NCBI GenBank assembly: GCA_030037185.1
Contig: JASHRR010001485.1
Coordinates: 1-6,055 of the forward strand
Length of the DNA: 6,055 bases
Reading direction: 5' to 3'
Source: Xanthobacteraceae bacterium
GTDB lineage: Bacteria > Pseudomonadota > Alphaproteobacteria > Rhizobiales > Xanthobacteraceae
Below, one piece after another: positions 1 to 6,055 of this stretch; position 1 is the first letter of the stretch, and each line of letters starts with the position of its first letter. The notes under the pieces are model-generated. The model made no database searches, was not told where the DNA came from, and was given only the letters and a program-made list of their open reading frames with translations. The position numbers and the translations under genes are program-made.

Positions 1-1190
1 TCGAGCGGGAGGATGTGCTGTTCCCGAGCGATCACCGGGTGTTCGAAGGGTTCGACCTGTTGCGCGAATATTTCGTGTTCCCGCGCAAGTTTCTCGGACT
101 GAACCTGACCCGCCTCGACGCCGTGCTGCCACGGCTCAAGGCCAAGACCGTCGATGTGCTGTTTGCATTCGATGAGGTCAATGCGCGGCTTGGGGCGGCG
201 GTGCAGCCGGAGATGTTTGCGCTTTATGCGGCGCCGGCAATCAATCTGTTCGAGAAGACGACCGATCGGATTGTGTTGAAGTCGAGCCAGCACGAATACC
301 ACGTGGTTCCCGATCGCAGCCATTATCTCGACTTCGAACCGCATCGCCTGCTTGAGGTCTACGCCCATCATCCCGGCGGGCGCGACAAGGTGCCGGTTAA
401 GCCCCTCTATTCGGCCTCGCTCGCGGGATCGCAACCCGCCGACGGCCTCCATTATACGGTGCGCCGGTTGCCGCGGCGGCGCACCGTCGAGGAGAAACGC
501 GCCGGCCTGTCCTCCGATTACACAGGCACCGATATATTCATCTCGTTGAGCGCGCTTGGCGGCGAGGATGATGACGCCGCGGTCTCGGAATTAAGCGTGC
601 GGGCCTTGTGCTCGAACCGGCATCTCACCGAGCATCTGCCGATCGGAATAGGCGGGGCCGATTTTCGGCTGATCGACGACGTCACGCTCGACCTCCTGTG
701 CGTTGCCGGCCCGACGCCGCCGCGCGAGCCGATCGTCGCTCAGCTGCGCAGCCGCAGCGAGGTCGCCCATGCGGGCACCGTGGCCTGGCGCCTCGTCAAT
801 ATGCTGAGCACCAACCACCTCGGCCTTGTCGAGCGCGGTGCAGGACGCAATGCTCAAGCGCTGCGGGAAACCCTTTCGATGTTCGCGGAAATGACGGACG
901 CGGCCACTGAGCGGCGCATCCGCGGCGTCCGCGATGTCGACAGCCGGCCGATCGTGCGCCGCATTCGCCAGCGCAGCGGCATCGGGGCGGCGCGCGGCAT
1001 CGAGGTCACGGTGACGCTCGACGAGAAGGCATTCGAAGGCACCGGCATTTTCTTACTCGGCGCCGTGCTTGACCGGTTCCTCGCCCAGTATTCGTCATTC
1101 AACCATTTCACCCAGACGGTTGTCCGGTCGGTGGAGCGCGGAGAAGTCGCCCGATGGCCTCCCCGCATGGGTGTCCACCGACCCCTGTAA
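1..1190 (+). CDS. tssF: Type VI secretion baseplate protein TssF (ImpG/VasA), N-terminus missing
   Basis: TssF is a T6SS baseplate wedge subunit (related to phage T4 gp6) that works in the cytoplasm with TssG, TssE and TssK. The frame is open from base 3, so the gene enters from the left and about 395 C-terminal residues are visible; the family is usually about 580-640. The GTG at base 15 is an internal Val codon (preceding residues E-R-E-D), not the start. Family signatures, numbered from that codon: FDLLREYFVFPRKFL (13-27), APAINLF (73-79, where many homologues have CTPAVNLF), VVPD (97-100), CSNRHLTEHLP with a following GPTPP, a long helical part after WRLVNMLS, and the typical ending with F.HFTQTV, ERGEV and WPPRMG close to the stop. 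I see no frameshift. It is followed by tssG in the same frame. Identity is confident; the length and start cannot be judged here. Confidence 0.95.
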   Translation, partial: EREDVLFPSDHRVFEGFDLLREYFVFPRKFLGLNLTRLDAVLPRLKAKTVDVLFAFDEVNARLGAAVQPEMFALYAAPAINLFEKTTDRIVLKSSQHEYHVVPDRSHYLDFEPHRLLEVYAHHPGGRDKVPVKPLYSASLAGSQPADGLHYTVRRLPRRRTVEEKRAGLSSDYTGTDIFISLSALGGEDDDAAVSELSVRALCSNRHLTEHLPIGIGGADFRLIDDVTLDLLCVAGPTPPREPIVAQLRSRSEVAHAGTVAWRLVNMLSTNHLGLVERGAGRNAQALRETLSMFAEMTDAATERRIRGVRDVDSRPIVRRIRQRSGIGAARGIEVTVTLDEKAFEGTGIFLLGAVLDRFLAQYSSFNHFTQTVVRSVERGEVARWPPRMGVHRPL

Positions 1191-1194
1191 GGGG
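1182..1194 (+). other. Small hairpin and seven-G run around the tssF stop codon
   Basis: CCCCT and AGGGG form a perfect five-pair inverted repeat around the last bases of tssF; the TAA stop starts in the three-base loop and its last A begins the right arm. The right arm runs into seven consecutive G (1191-1197). There is no T-run after it, so it is not an intrinsic terminator of the usual form. It could affect stop-codon termination or translation into tssG, but that is inference, and a stem this short may be chance in GC-rich DNA. Confidence 0.3.
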
Positions 1195-1247
1195 GGGCAC
1201 GTGCGCCCGGTGATCAGCACCGGCCGCCGGGTCCTGCGGTCGGCCCG

Positions 1248-2339
1248 ATGACAAGCTCCGGCGGGACCGAGGTGGTTTTGCCAGATCAACAGGCGAGGTG
1301 GCTGGTGACATTCATGCGCAATCTCGAATCTGAGCCTTGGCGGTTCGATTATTTCGCGGTGTTGCGCCATCTCGAGCGCACGCACAAGGACTTGCCGCGC
1401 ATCAGCGACAGCGCGGCGCGTCGGGAGGAGTATGTGGCATTTGGGCAGGATCCCTATATGGAGTTTCCCGCCTCTAACCTTGCCCGCGTGGTCAAGCGCG
1501 ACAACCAGCAGTTTAAGGTGTTTGTCAAATTCCTCGGCCTGCTTGGACCGCAGGGTGCGCTGCCGCTCGCCACCACCGAGGAAGCCTATCAGTACCTGCT
1601 CGGCAGGGATGACGCCTTTGCGCGATTTCTCGATATATTCAACAACCGGTTCATCCAACTGTTCTTTCGCGCCTGGGCGGATTCGCGGCCGATCGCGCAG
1701 CATGACCGGCCCGGCACGGACCGCTTTGTCGCCTATATAGGCTCCGCCATCGGCGTTGGGTCCAGGCCCTATCAGAACCTCGACAGCGTGCCGGACGCGG
1801 TGAAGCTCGCCTTCGCGGGTTTGCTGGGGTGTCAAGTCAAATGCGCCTCGCGGCTGGCCGGGGCCATCTGCGGGATATTCGCCGTCCGTGCCGAAGTCGA
1901 GGAGTTCGTCGGCACGCACCTCATGATCGAACCTGCCGAATGGACCATTCTGGGCGAGCGCTACAATCGGCTCGGCGAAGATGCGCTGTTGGGAAAAACG
2001 GTTTTCAGCGTGCAAGACAAGATCAGGGTGCGGATATTTGTGAGGGATTTGGCGCAGTACATACGCTTCCTGCCGACCGGCGATTTGTGCTCGCCGCTTG
2101 CGGACCTCGTCTTTTTCTACAACGGCGACCAGCTCGATTGGGATGTCGAATTGGCAATCCCGTCAGGCGCCGTCGAGCCGATCAGGCTTGGCCGCTTCGG
2201 TGAGCTCGGCTGGACCAGCTGGATGTCTCCGGACTGGACATCATCGCACGCCTACCGCCGCGATGCCCGGTTTCATCCCTGCGAGCGCGCCCGGCACCAG
2301 CGCAGGTCAGCCGCATTTCGAGAAGGAAAAAGCCAATGA
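1248..2339 (+). CDS. tssG: Type VI secretion baseplate protein TssG (ImpH/VasB)
   Basis: TssG is the gp53-like T6SS baseplate subunit that pairs with two TssF copies in each wedge and contacts TssK. The 363 residues are in the usual family range. Signatures in order: EPWRFDYFAVLRHLE (29-43), GPQGALPL (100-107), FLDIFNNRFIQLFFRAW (127-143), the V..FVGTHL segment (217-225), LG.DALLGKTVFSVQDKIRVR (242-262), FLPTG (274-278) and GELGWTSWM (318-326). The last 19 residues are basic and look like a free tail. The start is the only ATG near the right place. Upstream codons are open back to the tssF stop but contain no ATG, GTG or TTG. No good Shine-Dalgarno is seen before it, so translation may depend on ribosomes leaving tssF. 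GTG 1272 or TTG 1278 are possible alternatives; ATG 1314 would cut close to the first conserved helix. The stop overlaps the clpV start. Confidence 0.95.
   Translation: MTSSGGTEVVLPDQQARWLVTFMRNLESEPWRFDYFAVLRHLERTHKDLPRISDSAARREEYVAFGQDPYMEFPASNLARVVKRDNQQFKVFVKFLGLLGPQGALPLATTEEAYQYLLGRDDAFARFLDIFNNRFIQLFFRAWADSRPIAQHDRPGTDRFVAYIGSAIGVGSRPYQNLDSVPDAVKLAFAGLLGCQVKCASRLAGAICGIFAVRAEVEEFVGTHLMIEPAEWTILGERYNRLGEDALLGKTVFSVQDKIRVRIFVRDLAQYIRFLPTGDLCSPLADLVFFYNGDQLDWDVELAIPSGAVEPIRLGRFGELGWTSWMSPDWTSSHAYRRDARFHPCERARHQRRSAAFREGKSQ
2321..2327 (+). promoter_or_regulatory. Ribosome binding site of clpV
   Basis: AGAAGGA lies inside the last codons of tssG, eight bases before the ATG at 2336. It is the best Shine-Dalgarno of the operon segment and, with the ATGA stop/start overlap (2336-2339), fixes the clpV start and suggests translational coupling to tssG. 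Confidence 0.7.
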
Positions 2340-5056
2340 CCGATATCAGTCTTGAAGCGGTCGCCGGCAAGCTGAACCGGGTCGGGTATCAAGCCTTCTT
2401 CATGGCCATGCGCCAAGCCAAGGGCGCCGGCAATCGCCATGTCGAGCTTGCCCACTGGCTCGCTCACATTCTCCAGAGCGAGCGCTGTGACATCGCCCTT
2501 GCGGCTGATCACTTCAAGCTTGATCGCGGCAAGCTGATGACCGATGTGACCGCGGTGATCGGCGCCCTGCGAAAGAGAGAAACCGAGATGCCCACGGTCT
2601 CCAACACCGTGATGGATCTGCTCGACCGCGGCTGGCACTACGCCACCCTGTTCTTTGGGGAAACCCAGATTCGGACTGGTCACCTTCTGGTCGGCGCGCT
2701 GCAGTCGCGCGAGCTCACCCGTGCCTTCACCGACGTGTCGCGGGAATTCGGCAAGATCTCGGCCGATATCCTCACGGCGGAATATCGCAAAATCTGGGCC
2801 GGCTCGCAGGAGGATAACCTGCGTCCGATCGACGGATCGGGGCTCGTCGCCGCCGGTTCCCCGGGCGCCGGCGAGATGGCGGGCTCGCGGGGCACCACGG
2901 CGCTCGACCGCTTTTCCCAGGATCTCACCGCGAAAGCGAAATCGGGCGAGATCGATCCGATTCTCGGCCGCGATCAGGAGATCCGCCAGGTCATCGACGT
3001 GTTGATGCGGCGGCGCCAGAACAATCCGATTCTCACCGGGGAAGCGGGCGTCGGCAAGACAGCCGTGGTGGAGGGCTTTGCGCAACGCATTGCGGCGGGC
3101 GACGTGCCTGCGCCCTTGCGCGGCGTGAGACTGTGCGCGCTCGATGTCGGGCTGATGCAGGCAGGCGCTTCCATGAAGGGCGAGTTCGAGCAGCGGCTGC
3201 GGTCGGTGATCGACGAGGTCCAAGGGTCGCCGATCCCGATCATTCTGTTCATCGACGAAGCCCACACACTGATCGGCGCGGGTGGCTCGGCCGGCACCGG
3301 CGATGCCGCGAACCTCCTCAAACCGGCGCTGGCGCGCGGTACGCTGCGGACCATCGCGGCCACCACCTGGTCGGAATACCGCCAGTACATTGAGAAAGAC
3401 CCGGCGCTGACGCGCCGCTTCCAGCCGATCCAGATCGACGAACCCGACGTCGAGCGCTGTTGCGACATGCTGCGCGGCATCCTGGGTCCGATGGAAAAGC
3501 ACCACAAGGTGCGGATTGCGGACGCGGCGATCGTCGCGGCCGTGAATCTGTCCCATCGCTACATCCCGGCGCGGCAATTGCCCGACAAGGCCGTGAGCCT
3601 CCTCGACACCGCCTCGGCACGCGTCGCCATCAGCCAGAGCGCCGTGCCGGCGATGATCGAGGATACGAAAGCCATCATCGACGCGCGGCGAAAGGAGATG
3701 GCGGCGCTCGAAAGCGACAGCGATCTTGGCGCGCATGCCGACGAACGCATCGGCGCGATCGAGGGAGAGATTGCGACCTTGAAGGAGACGCTCGCCGCGC
3801 TCCAATCCGAATGGGCGATCGAAAACAAACTGGTTAACGAAATCCGTAGTCTGCGCGATATTCTCACTCCCCCAAAACAGGGAGACGAGGCGCTCAAACC
3901 TGAGGTTCCGGTCGAGCCGGCGGCCATGCCTTCAATGCCGGCACAGCCGCCTTGCGTGCCGGTCAACAAAGAGAAGGTGCGCGACCGGTTGCGCGAGATG
4001 TTCGCCTCGCTTGAGGGGCGCGACCCGGAAAAGCGAATGATCTACCCGCATGTGGACGAACACGTCGTCGCATCGGTTGTCTCCGATTGGACCGGCATTC
4101 CGGTCGGGCGCATGGTGAAGGATGAGATCGAGAATGTCCTCAAGCTGCCGGAAATTCTCAACCGCCGCGTCGTTGGCCAATCCCACGGCCTGTCGATGAT
4201 CGCCAGGCGCATCGAAACCAACCGCGCCAGGCTCGATAATCCCAACAAGCCGATCGGCGTGTTCATGCTGTGCGGGCCGTCGGGCGTCGGCAAGACCGAA
4301 ACTGGGCTGGCGCTCGCCGAGGCGCTTTACGGCGGCGAGCAGAACATGATCACCATCAACATGTCGGAATTCCAGGAAGCGCACACCGTCTCCTCCCTCA
4401 AAGGCGCGCCCCCCGGATACGTGGGATACGGCGAAGGCGGCCGGCTCACCGAGGCGGTGCGGCGCAAGCCCTACAGCGTCATCCTGCTCGATGAGGTCGA
4501 GAAGGCGCATCCGGATGTGCACGAGATCTTCTTCCAGGTATTCGACAAGGGCTTCATGGATGACGGCAATGGCCGCCGCATCGATTTTAAGAATACGCTG
4601 ATCATCCTCACCACCAATGTCGGCACCAACGTCATCACCGCCCTATCGGCAGACCCGAGCTACCGCCAGGATTGCGAGCTGCTGGCCCAGGCACTGCGGC
4701 CCGAATTGCTGAAGGTGTTCCCGGCAGCCCTGCTGGGGCGGATCGTCGCGATCCCCTACTATCCGCTGTCCGATAAGATGCTGGGCGGCATCGTGCGGTT
4801 GCAGCTTGATCGCATCGGGCGGCGCATTCGCGAGAACCACGCTGCAGCCTTCGTCTACGATGAGACGGTGGTCGATCACATCGTATCGCTGTGCAACGAT
4901 CCCGACACGGGCGGGCGCATGGTCGACAATATCGTCACCAACACGCTGCTCCCGGCGCTGTCGCGCGAGTTTCTCAAGCGCTCGCTCGCGCGGGAGAAGC
5001 TGAAGGAGGCCAAGGTCTCGGTCGAGAATGATGATTTTGCGTATGCCTGGGCATGA
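2336..5056 (+). CDS. clpV: Type VI secretion sheath-disassembly ATPase ClpV (TssH), AAA+ family
   Basis: ClpV is a hexameric Hsp100 ATPase in the cytoplasm that binds the contracted TssB-TssC sheath and threads out TssC, recycling subunits for another shot. The 906 residues are close to family length. An N-terminal ClpV-type domain (about 1-160, with VELAHWLAHIL at 36-46) is followed by a Gly/Ala/Ser-rich linker (167-186). D1 has Walker A GEAGVGKT (235-242), pore loop GASMKGEFEQRL (277-288), Walker B ILFIDEAH (303-310) and LTRRF (358-362). A short coiled-coil middle domain (about 440-510) leads to a Pro-rich stretch (512-543). D2 has WTGIPVGRM (585-593), Walker A GPSGVGKT (647-654), pore loop GAPPGYVGYGEGG (690-702), Walker B VILLDEVEKAH (715-725), sensor TTN (759-761), LLGR (799-802) and sensor-2 GGR (859-861). 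All catalytic positions are present. The pore-loop wording (GAS.KGEFE rather than GAKYRGEFE), the N-domain and the tssG neighbour separate it from housekeeping ClpB. Confidence 0.97.
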   Translation: MTDISLEAVAGKLNRVGYQAFFMAMRQAKGAGNRHVELAHWLAHILQSERCDIALAADHFKLDRGKLMTDVTAVIGALRKRETEMPTVSNTVMDLLDRGWHYATLFFGETQIRTGHLLVGALQSRELTRAFTDVSREFGKISADILTAEYRKIWAGSQEDNLRPIDGSGLVAAGSPGAGEMAGSRGTTALDRFSQDLTAKAKSGEIDPILGRDQEIRQVIDVLMRRRQNNPILTGEAGVGKTAVVEGFAQRIAAGDVPAPLRGVRLCALDVGLMQAGASMKGEFEQRLRSVIDEVQGSPIPIILFIDEAHTLIGAGGSAGTGDAANLLKPALARGTLRTIAATTWSEYRQYIEKDPALTRRFQPIQIDEPDVERCCDMLRGILGPMEKHHKVRIADAAIVAAVNLSHRYIPARQLPDKAVSLLDTASARVAISQSAVPAMIEDTKAIIDARRKEMAALESDSDLGAHADERIGAIEGEIATLKETLAALQSEWAIENKLVNEIRSLRDILTPPKQGDEALKPEVPVEPAAMPSMPAQPPCVPVNKEKVRDRLREMFASLEGRDPEKRMIYPHVDEHVVASVVSDWTGIPVGRMVKDEIENVLKLPEILNRRVVGQSHGLSMIARRIETNRARLDNPNKPIGVFMLCGPSGVGKTETGLALAEALYGGEQNMITINMSEFQEAHTVSSLKGAPPGYVGYGEGGRLTEAVRRKPYSVILLDEVEKAHPDVHEIFFQVFDKGFMDDGNGRRIDFKNTLIILTTNVGTNVITALSADPSYRQDCELLAQALRPELLKVFPAALLGRIVAIPYYPLSDKMLGGIVRLQLDRIGRRIRENHAAAFVYDETVVDHIVSLCNDPDTGGRMVDNIVTNTLLPALSREFLKRSLAREKLKEAKVSVENDDFAYAWA

Positions 5057-5097
5057 TCGCGTTAACGGCGACCGATTCGCTGCAGGTTGGATGATCA

Positions 5098-5255
5098 ATG
5101 AAATCGGGGGCCATTCCGATGGCCGCAATCACCCGCCAACAAGCCGCCGAGATGGCGCGGGCGCATTGCTTGCAGTATGGACATTCGTCGCGGATACTAT
5201 CCACTCAGACACCGGCGAAAAGACCGCCGTGTTTGAGTGCAGTCAAGGCGCCTGA
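5098..5255 (+). pseudogene. Probable frameshifted small gene with a HC..YG...FEC pattern
   Basis: From ATG 5098 (or ATG 5119) one frame reads ITRQQAAEMARAHCLQYG and then SSRILSTQTP. A different frame takes over with TGEKTAVFECSQGA and a stop at 5253-5255. Both parts use codons ending mostly in G or C, as real genes here do, while the continuation of the first frame turns into unlikely protein. One missing base near 5209-5217 would join them into a protein of about 45-52 residues. The joined pattern, A..HC..YG followed about 20 residues later by a F.C ending, resembles small alphaproteobacterial proteins with two spaced Cys that I recall but cannot name with certainty. Weak GGA (5089-5091) or GGGGG (5106-5110) could serve the two starts. 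It lies 41 bases after clpV on the same strand. It could be a decayed gene, a sequencing error or chance; the function is unknown. Confidence 0.35.
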
Positions 5256-5290
5256 GATCGAATTTTGCACTCCGCTGCCGTACGCTTGTC

Positions 5291-5305
5291 GCCGCGTTTC
5301 GCGGC
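5291..5305. repeat. Short perfect hairpin between convergent genes
   Basis: GCCGCG and CGCGGC flank a TTT loop, giving a six-pair all-GC stem. Neither strand has a T-run after it, so it is not a classic intrinsic terminator, although its position between converging units would suit a transcript end. Such short stems occur by chance in GC-rich DNA. Confidence 0.3.
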
Positions 5306-5459
5306 TATCGGCCTCTCTGCGGCAGACTCTGCGCCTAAGCACCGCGGGACACGCCGGACGCGCCGCGACGGAACGGCCTCCTGATCAGCGGCAATCTCCA
5401 GGCGGCGAACTTGGCCCGGTGAGGTTATGGCGCTACCGGTCCCAATCCCTGATACCGCG

Positions 5460-5576
5460 TCAGATCAGCCACACAAGAAGCCCGGCCAGCATAAATCCGC
5501 CTAGCAGCATGGACCAGTCACCTACGTTGAACTCAAGAAAACGGCGGTCTGCTGCAATTTCCACATTCGTGAACAT
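5460..5576 (-). CDS. Small single-pass membrane protein, 38 residues, unknown function
   Basis: The protein has a polar, charged first half (NVEIAADRRFLEFNVGD, residues 4-20) and a hydrophobic second half (WSMLLGGFMLAGLLVWLI, 21-38) that ends exactly at the stop, long enough to span a membrane once. There is no cleavage site, so a tail-anchored or single-pass inner-membrane protein is likely. From memory it resembles short uncharacterised proteins of Bradyrhizobium and relatives, which I could not verify. I chose the ATG at 5576 because the longer frame upstream has implausible composition (basic, Cys- and Pro-rich). The Shine-Dalgarno is weak (GAG a few bases upstream), and no convincing promoter is seen. 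It lies 140 bases downstream of the DUF4384-like gene on the same strand. The surrounding DNA is visibly less GC-rich than the T6SS genes. Function is unknown. Confidence 0.5.
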   Translation of the reverse strand: MFTNVEIAADRRFLEFNVGDWSMLLGGFMLAGLLVWLI

Positions 5577-5684
5577 GATCTGCTCTGCTTCAGTAAAATA
5601 GATTGGCACCAATGTGACACCCGGTGACCAATACCACAACGGTGCGACCGTGGCTGTGACCCGAATGCAACGGCGGCAAATTTT

Positions 5685-5714
5685 GTGCGGTGGTCGATTC
5701 GACCGGCAACGCAC
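5685..5714 (-). terminator. Possible transcription terminator after the DUF4384-like gene
   Basis: Read on the minus strand, starting two bases after the TAG stop, GTGCG (5714-5710) pairs with CGCAC (5689-5685). Between them lies a second, perfect inverted repeat, GGTCGA/TCGACC, around one base (5704-5692). The tail is AAAATTT, so the T-run is short and the internal loop is uneven. The position right behind the stop is what argues for a terminator; if it is efficient, the 38-residue gene would need its own promoter. Confidence 0.35.
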
Positions 5715-5716
5715 CA

Positions 5717-6055
5717 CTACTTGATGAGATAGAATTTTCCGTCGATCGACCAGTTCGGCTGCGCGGGCAACCCACCATCCGGATTGGCGACCTTGAGGGT
5801 TCTCGTCTGATCGCGGACGTAGTTGAGCGCATCAGCCGGTGCGAAAGCGGGCGGCGGCATGTCGGGAAGATCGACCACCTGCACCGGCTTGTCGCTCAAC
5901 AATGCGACCACCATGGCGACGCCGGCGGGCGGATCGGCCACGAATTCGGGTCCCGCATAGGGGCTGCCGCGTCGCCGGATGGTCAACGGGCGTCCCGGCT
6001 TGATCAGATTGCTCGCGTCCCGCAAGCCGTGGGTTGCCGCTGTCGGGTCCGGGAA
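5717..6055 (-). CDS. C-terminal part of a DUF4384-like domain protein, cut by the window edge
   Basis: The frame is open through the right edge of the window, so only the last 112 residues are visible and the true start lies outside; the TTG at 6025 is just an internal Leu codon. Visible signs of a DUF4384-type domain are a leading FPDP (as in the family's LFPN motif), NLIKPGRPLTI, and later ADPPAGVAMVVALLSDKPV, which matches the family's PP.G...(V/I)A..S..P pattern. A tail rich in Pro and Asp follows, then a final WSIDGKFYLIK before TAG. DUF4384 is commonly the C-terminal domain of bacterial caspase-like or Ser/Thr kinase proteins; which one this is cannot be told. It converges on clpV, so it is not part of the same transcript. 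A role with the T6SS is possible only by proximity. The domain call comes from remembered motifs and is moderately sure. Confidence 0.6.
   Translation of the reverse strand, partial: FPDPTAATHGLRDASNLIKPGRPLTIRRRGSPYAGPEFVADPPAGVAMVVALLSDKPVQVVDLPDMPPPAFAPADALNYVRDQTRTLKVANPDGGLPAQPNWSIDGKFYLIK

Larger units (their letters stand above)
5057..5459. other. Region between the T6SS operon and the convergent genes
   Basis: About 400 bases without an intact gene that I can support. The first half holds the probable broken small gene described separately (5098-5255). From 5256 on I see only one perfect short hairpin (5291-5305) and reading frames with poor codon patterns. No strong intrinsic terminator with a T-run is visible after clpV, and no tRNA, insertion-sequence end or repeat array was seen by eye. 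Confidence 0.6.

Noticed and set aside
1095..2015. 306-codon open frame on the minus strand opposite tssF and tssG
   Set aside because: It is antisense to tssF and tssG, with shadow-type composition and no motif.
2273..3805. 510-codon open frame on the minus strand opposite tssG and clpV
   Set aside because: It lies antisense to well-supported coding sequence; its product is rich in Arg, His, Gly and Asp, as expected from GC-rich shadow frames, with no recognisable domain.
5043..5054. Inverted repeat ATGCC/GGCAT at the end of clpV as a terminator
   Set aside because: The loop is only two bases, the stem is five pairs and no T-run follows.
2336..5056. Housekeeping disaggregase ClpB
   Set aside because: The middle domain is short, the N-domain and D1 pore loop are of ClpV type, and the gene overlaps tssG in a T6SS operon.
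5098..5601. The first frame of the small broken gene continued to a 167-residue protein
   Set aside because: Beyond about 5215 the codons lose G/C third-position bias, the protein becomes an unlikely Arg/Ser/Pro mix, and it runs through the opposite-strand 38-residue gene.
5602..5613. ATTGG/CCAAT inverted repeat upstream of the 38-residue gene as an operator
   Set aside because: The arms are five bases only and no convincing promoter elements are placed around it, so it is not distinguishable from chance.
5460..5717. 85-residue version of the small minus-strand membrane protein
   Set aside because: The added N-terminal part is basic and Cys-rich with no domain, and would cover the putative terminator; the ATG at 5576 gives a coherent protein.
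1..6055. CRISPR arrays, tRNA or rRNA genes, insertion sequences
   Set aside because: No regularly spaced repeats, no rRNA-like or tRNA-like segments and no transposase-like protein were seen by eye.

Overview
The window is GC-rich, and its three large plus-strand genes use codons ending mostly in G or C. Protein features resemble Alphaproteobacteria, most likely Rhizobiales close to Bradyrhizobium. That placement is an inference from gene style and from the look of a small membrane protein; there is no rRNA or other marker gene to confirm it.

Bases 1 to 5056 are part of a type VI secretion system (T6SS) operon read left to right: the C-terminal two thirds of tssF (baseplate), a complete tssG (baseplate) and a complete clpV/tssH (the AAA+ ATPase that recycles the contracted sheath). 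tssF and tssG are separated by 57 bases. tssG and clpV overlap by four bases (ATGA), and clpV has a good Shine-Dalgarno site inside the end of tssG. TssF and TssG form the wedge of the baseplate on which the sheath assembles; after firing, ClpV extracts and unfolds the sheath subunits so they can be used again. All ATPase motifs of ClpV are intact, and neither TssG nor ClpV shows a break, so this part looks functional.

Bases 5057 to 5459 follow the end of the operon. They hold a probable broken small gene (5098-5255), whose two halves lie in different frames, then about 200 bases with no gene I can support, only one short perfect hairpin.

Bases 5460 to 6055 are read right to left. At the right edge is the C-terminal end of a protein resembling the DUF4384 domain, cut by the window boundary. 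It is followed by a possible terminator hairpin and then a 38-residue single-pass membrane protein gene in a visibly less GC-rich stretch. These converge on the T6SS operon and are probably a separate transcription unit.

No wholly new system is visible: the core is a standard T6SS cluster. The items most worth checking are the frameshifted small Cys-containing gene, the 38-residue membrane protein, the DUF4384 neighbour, and the tssF-tssG junction, where a single stop codon separates two genes lying in the same frame.
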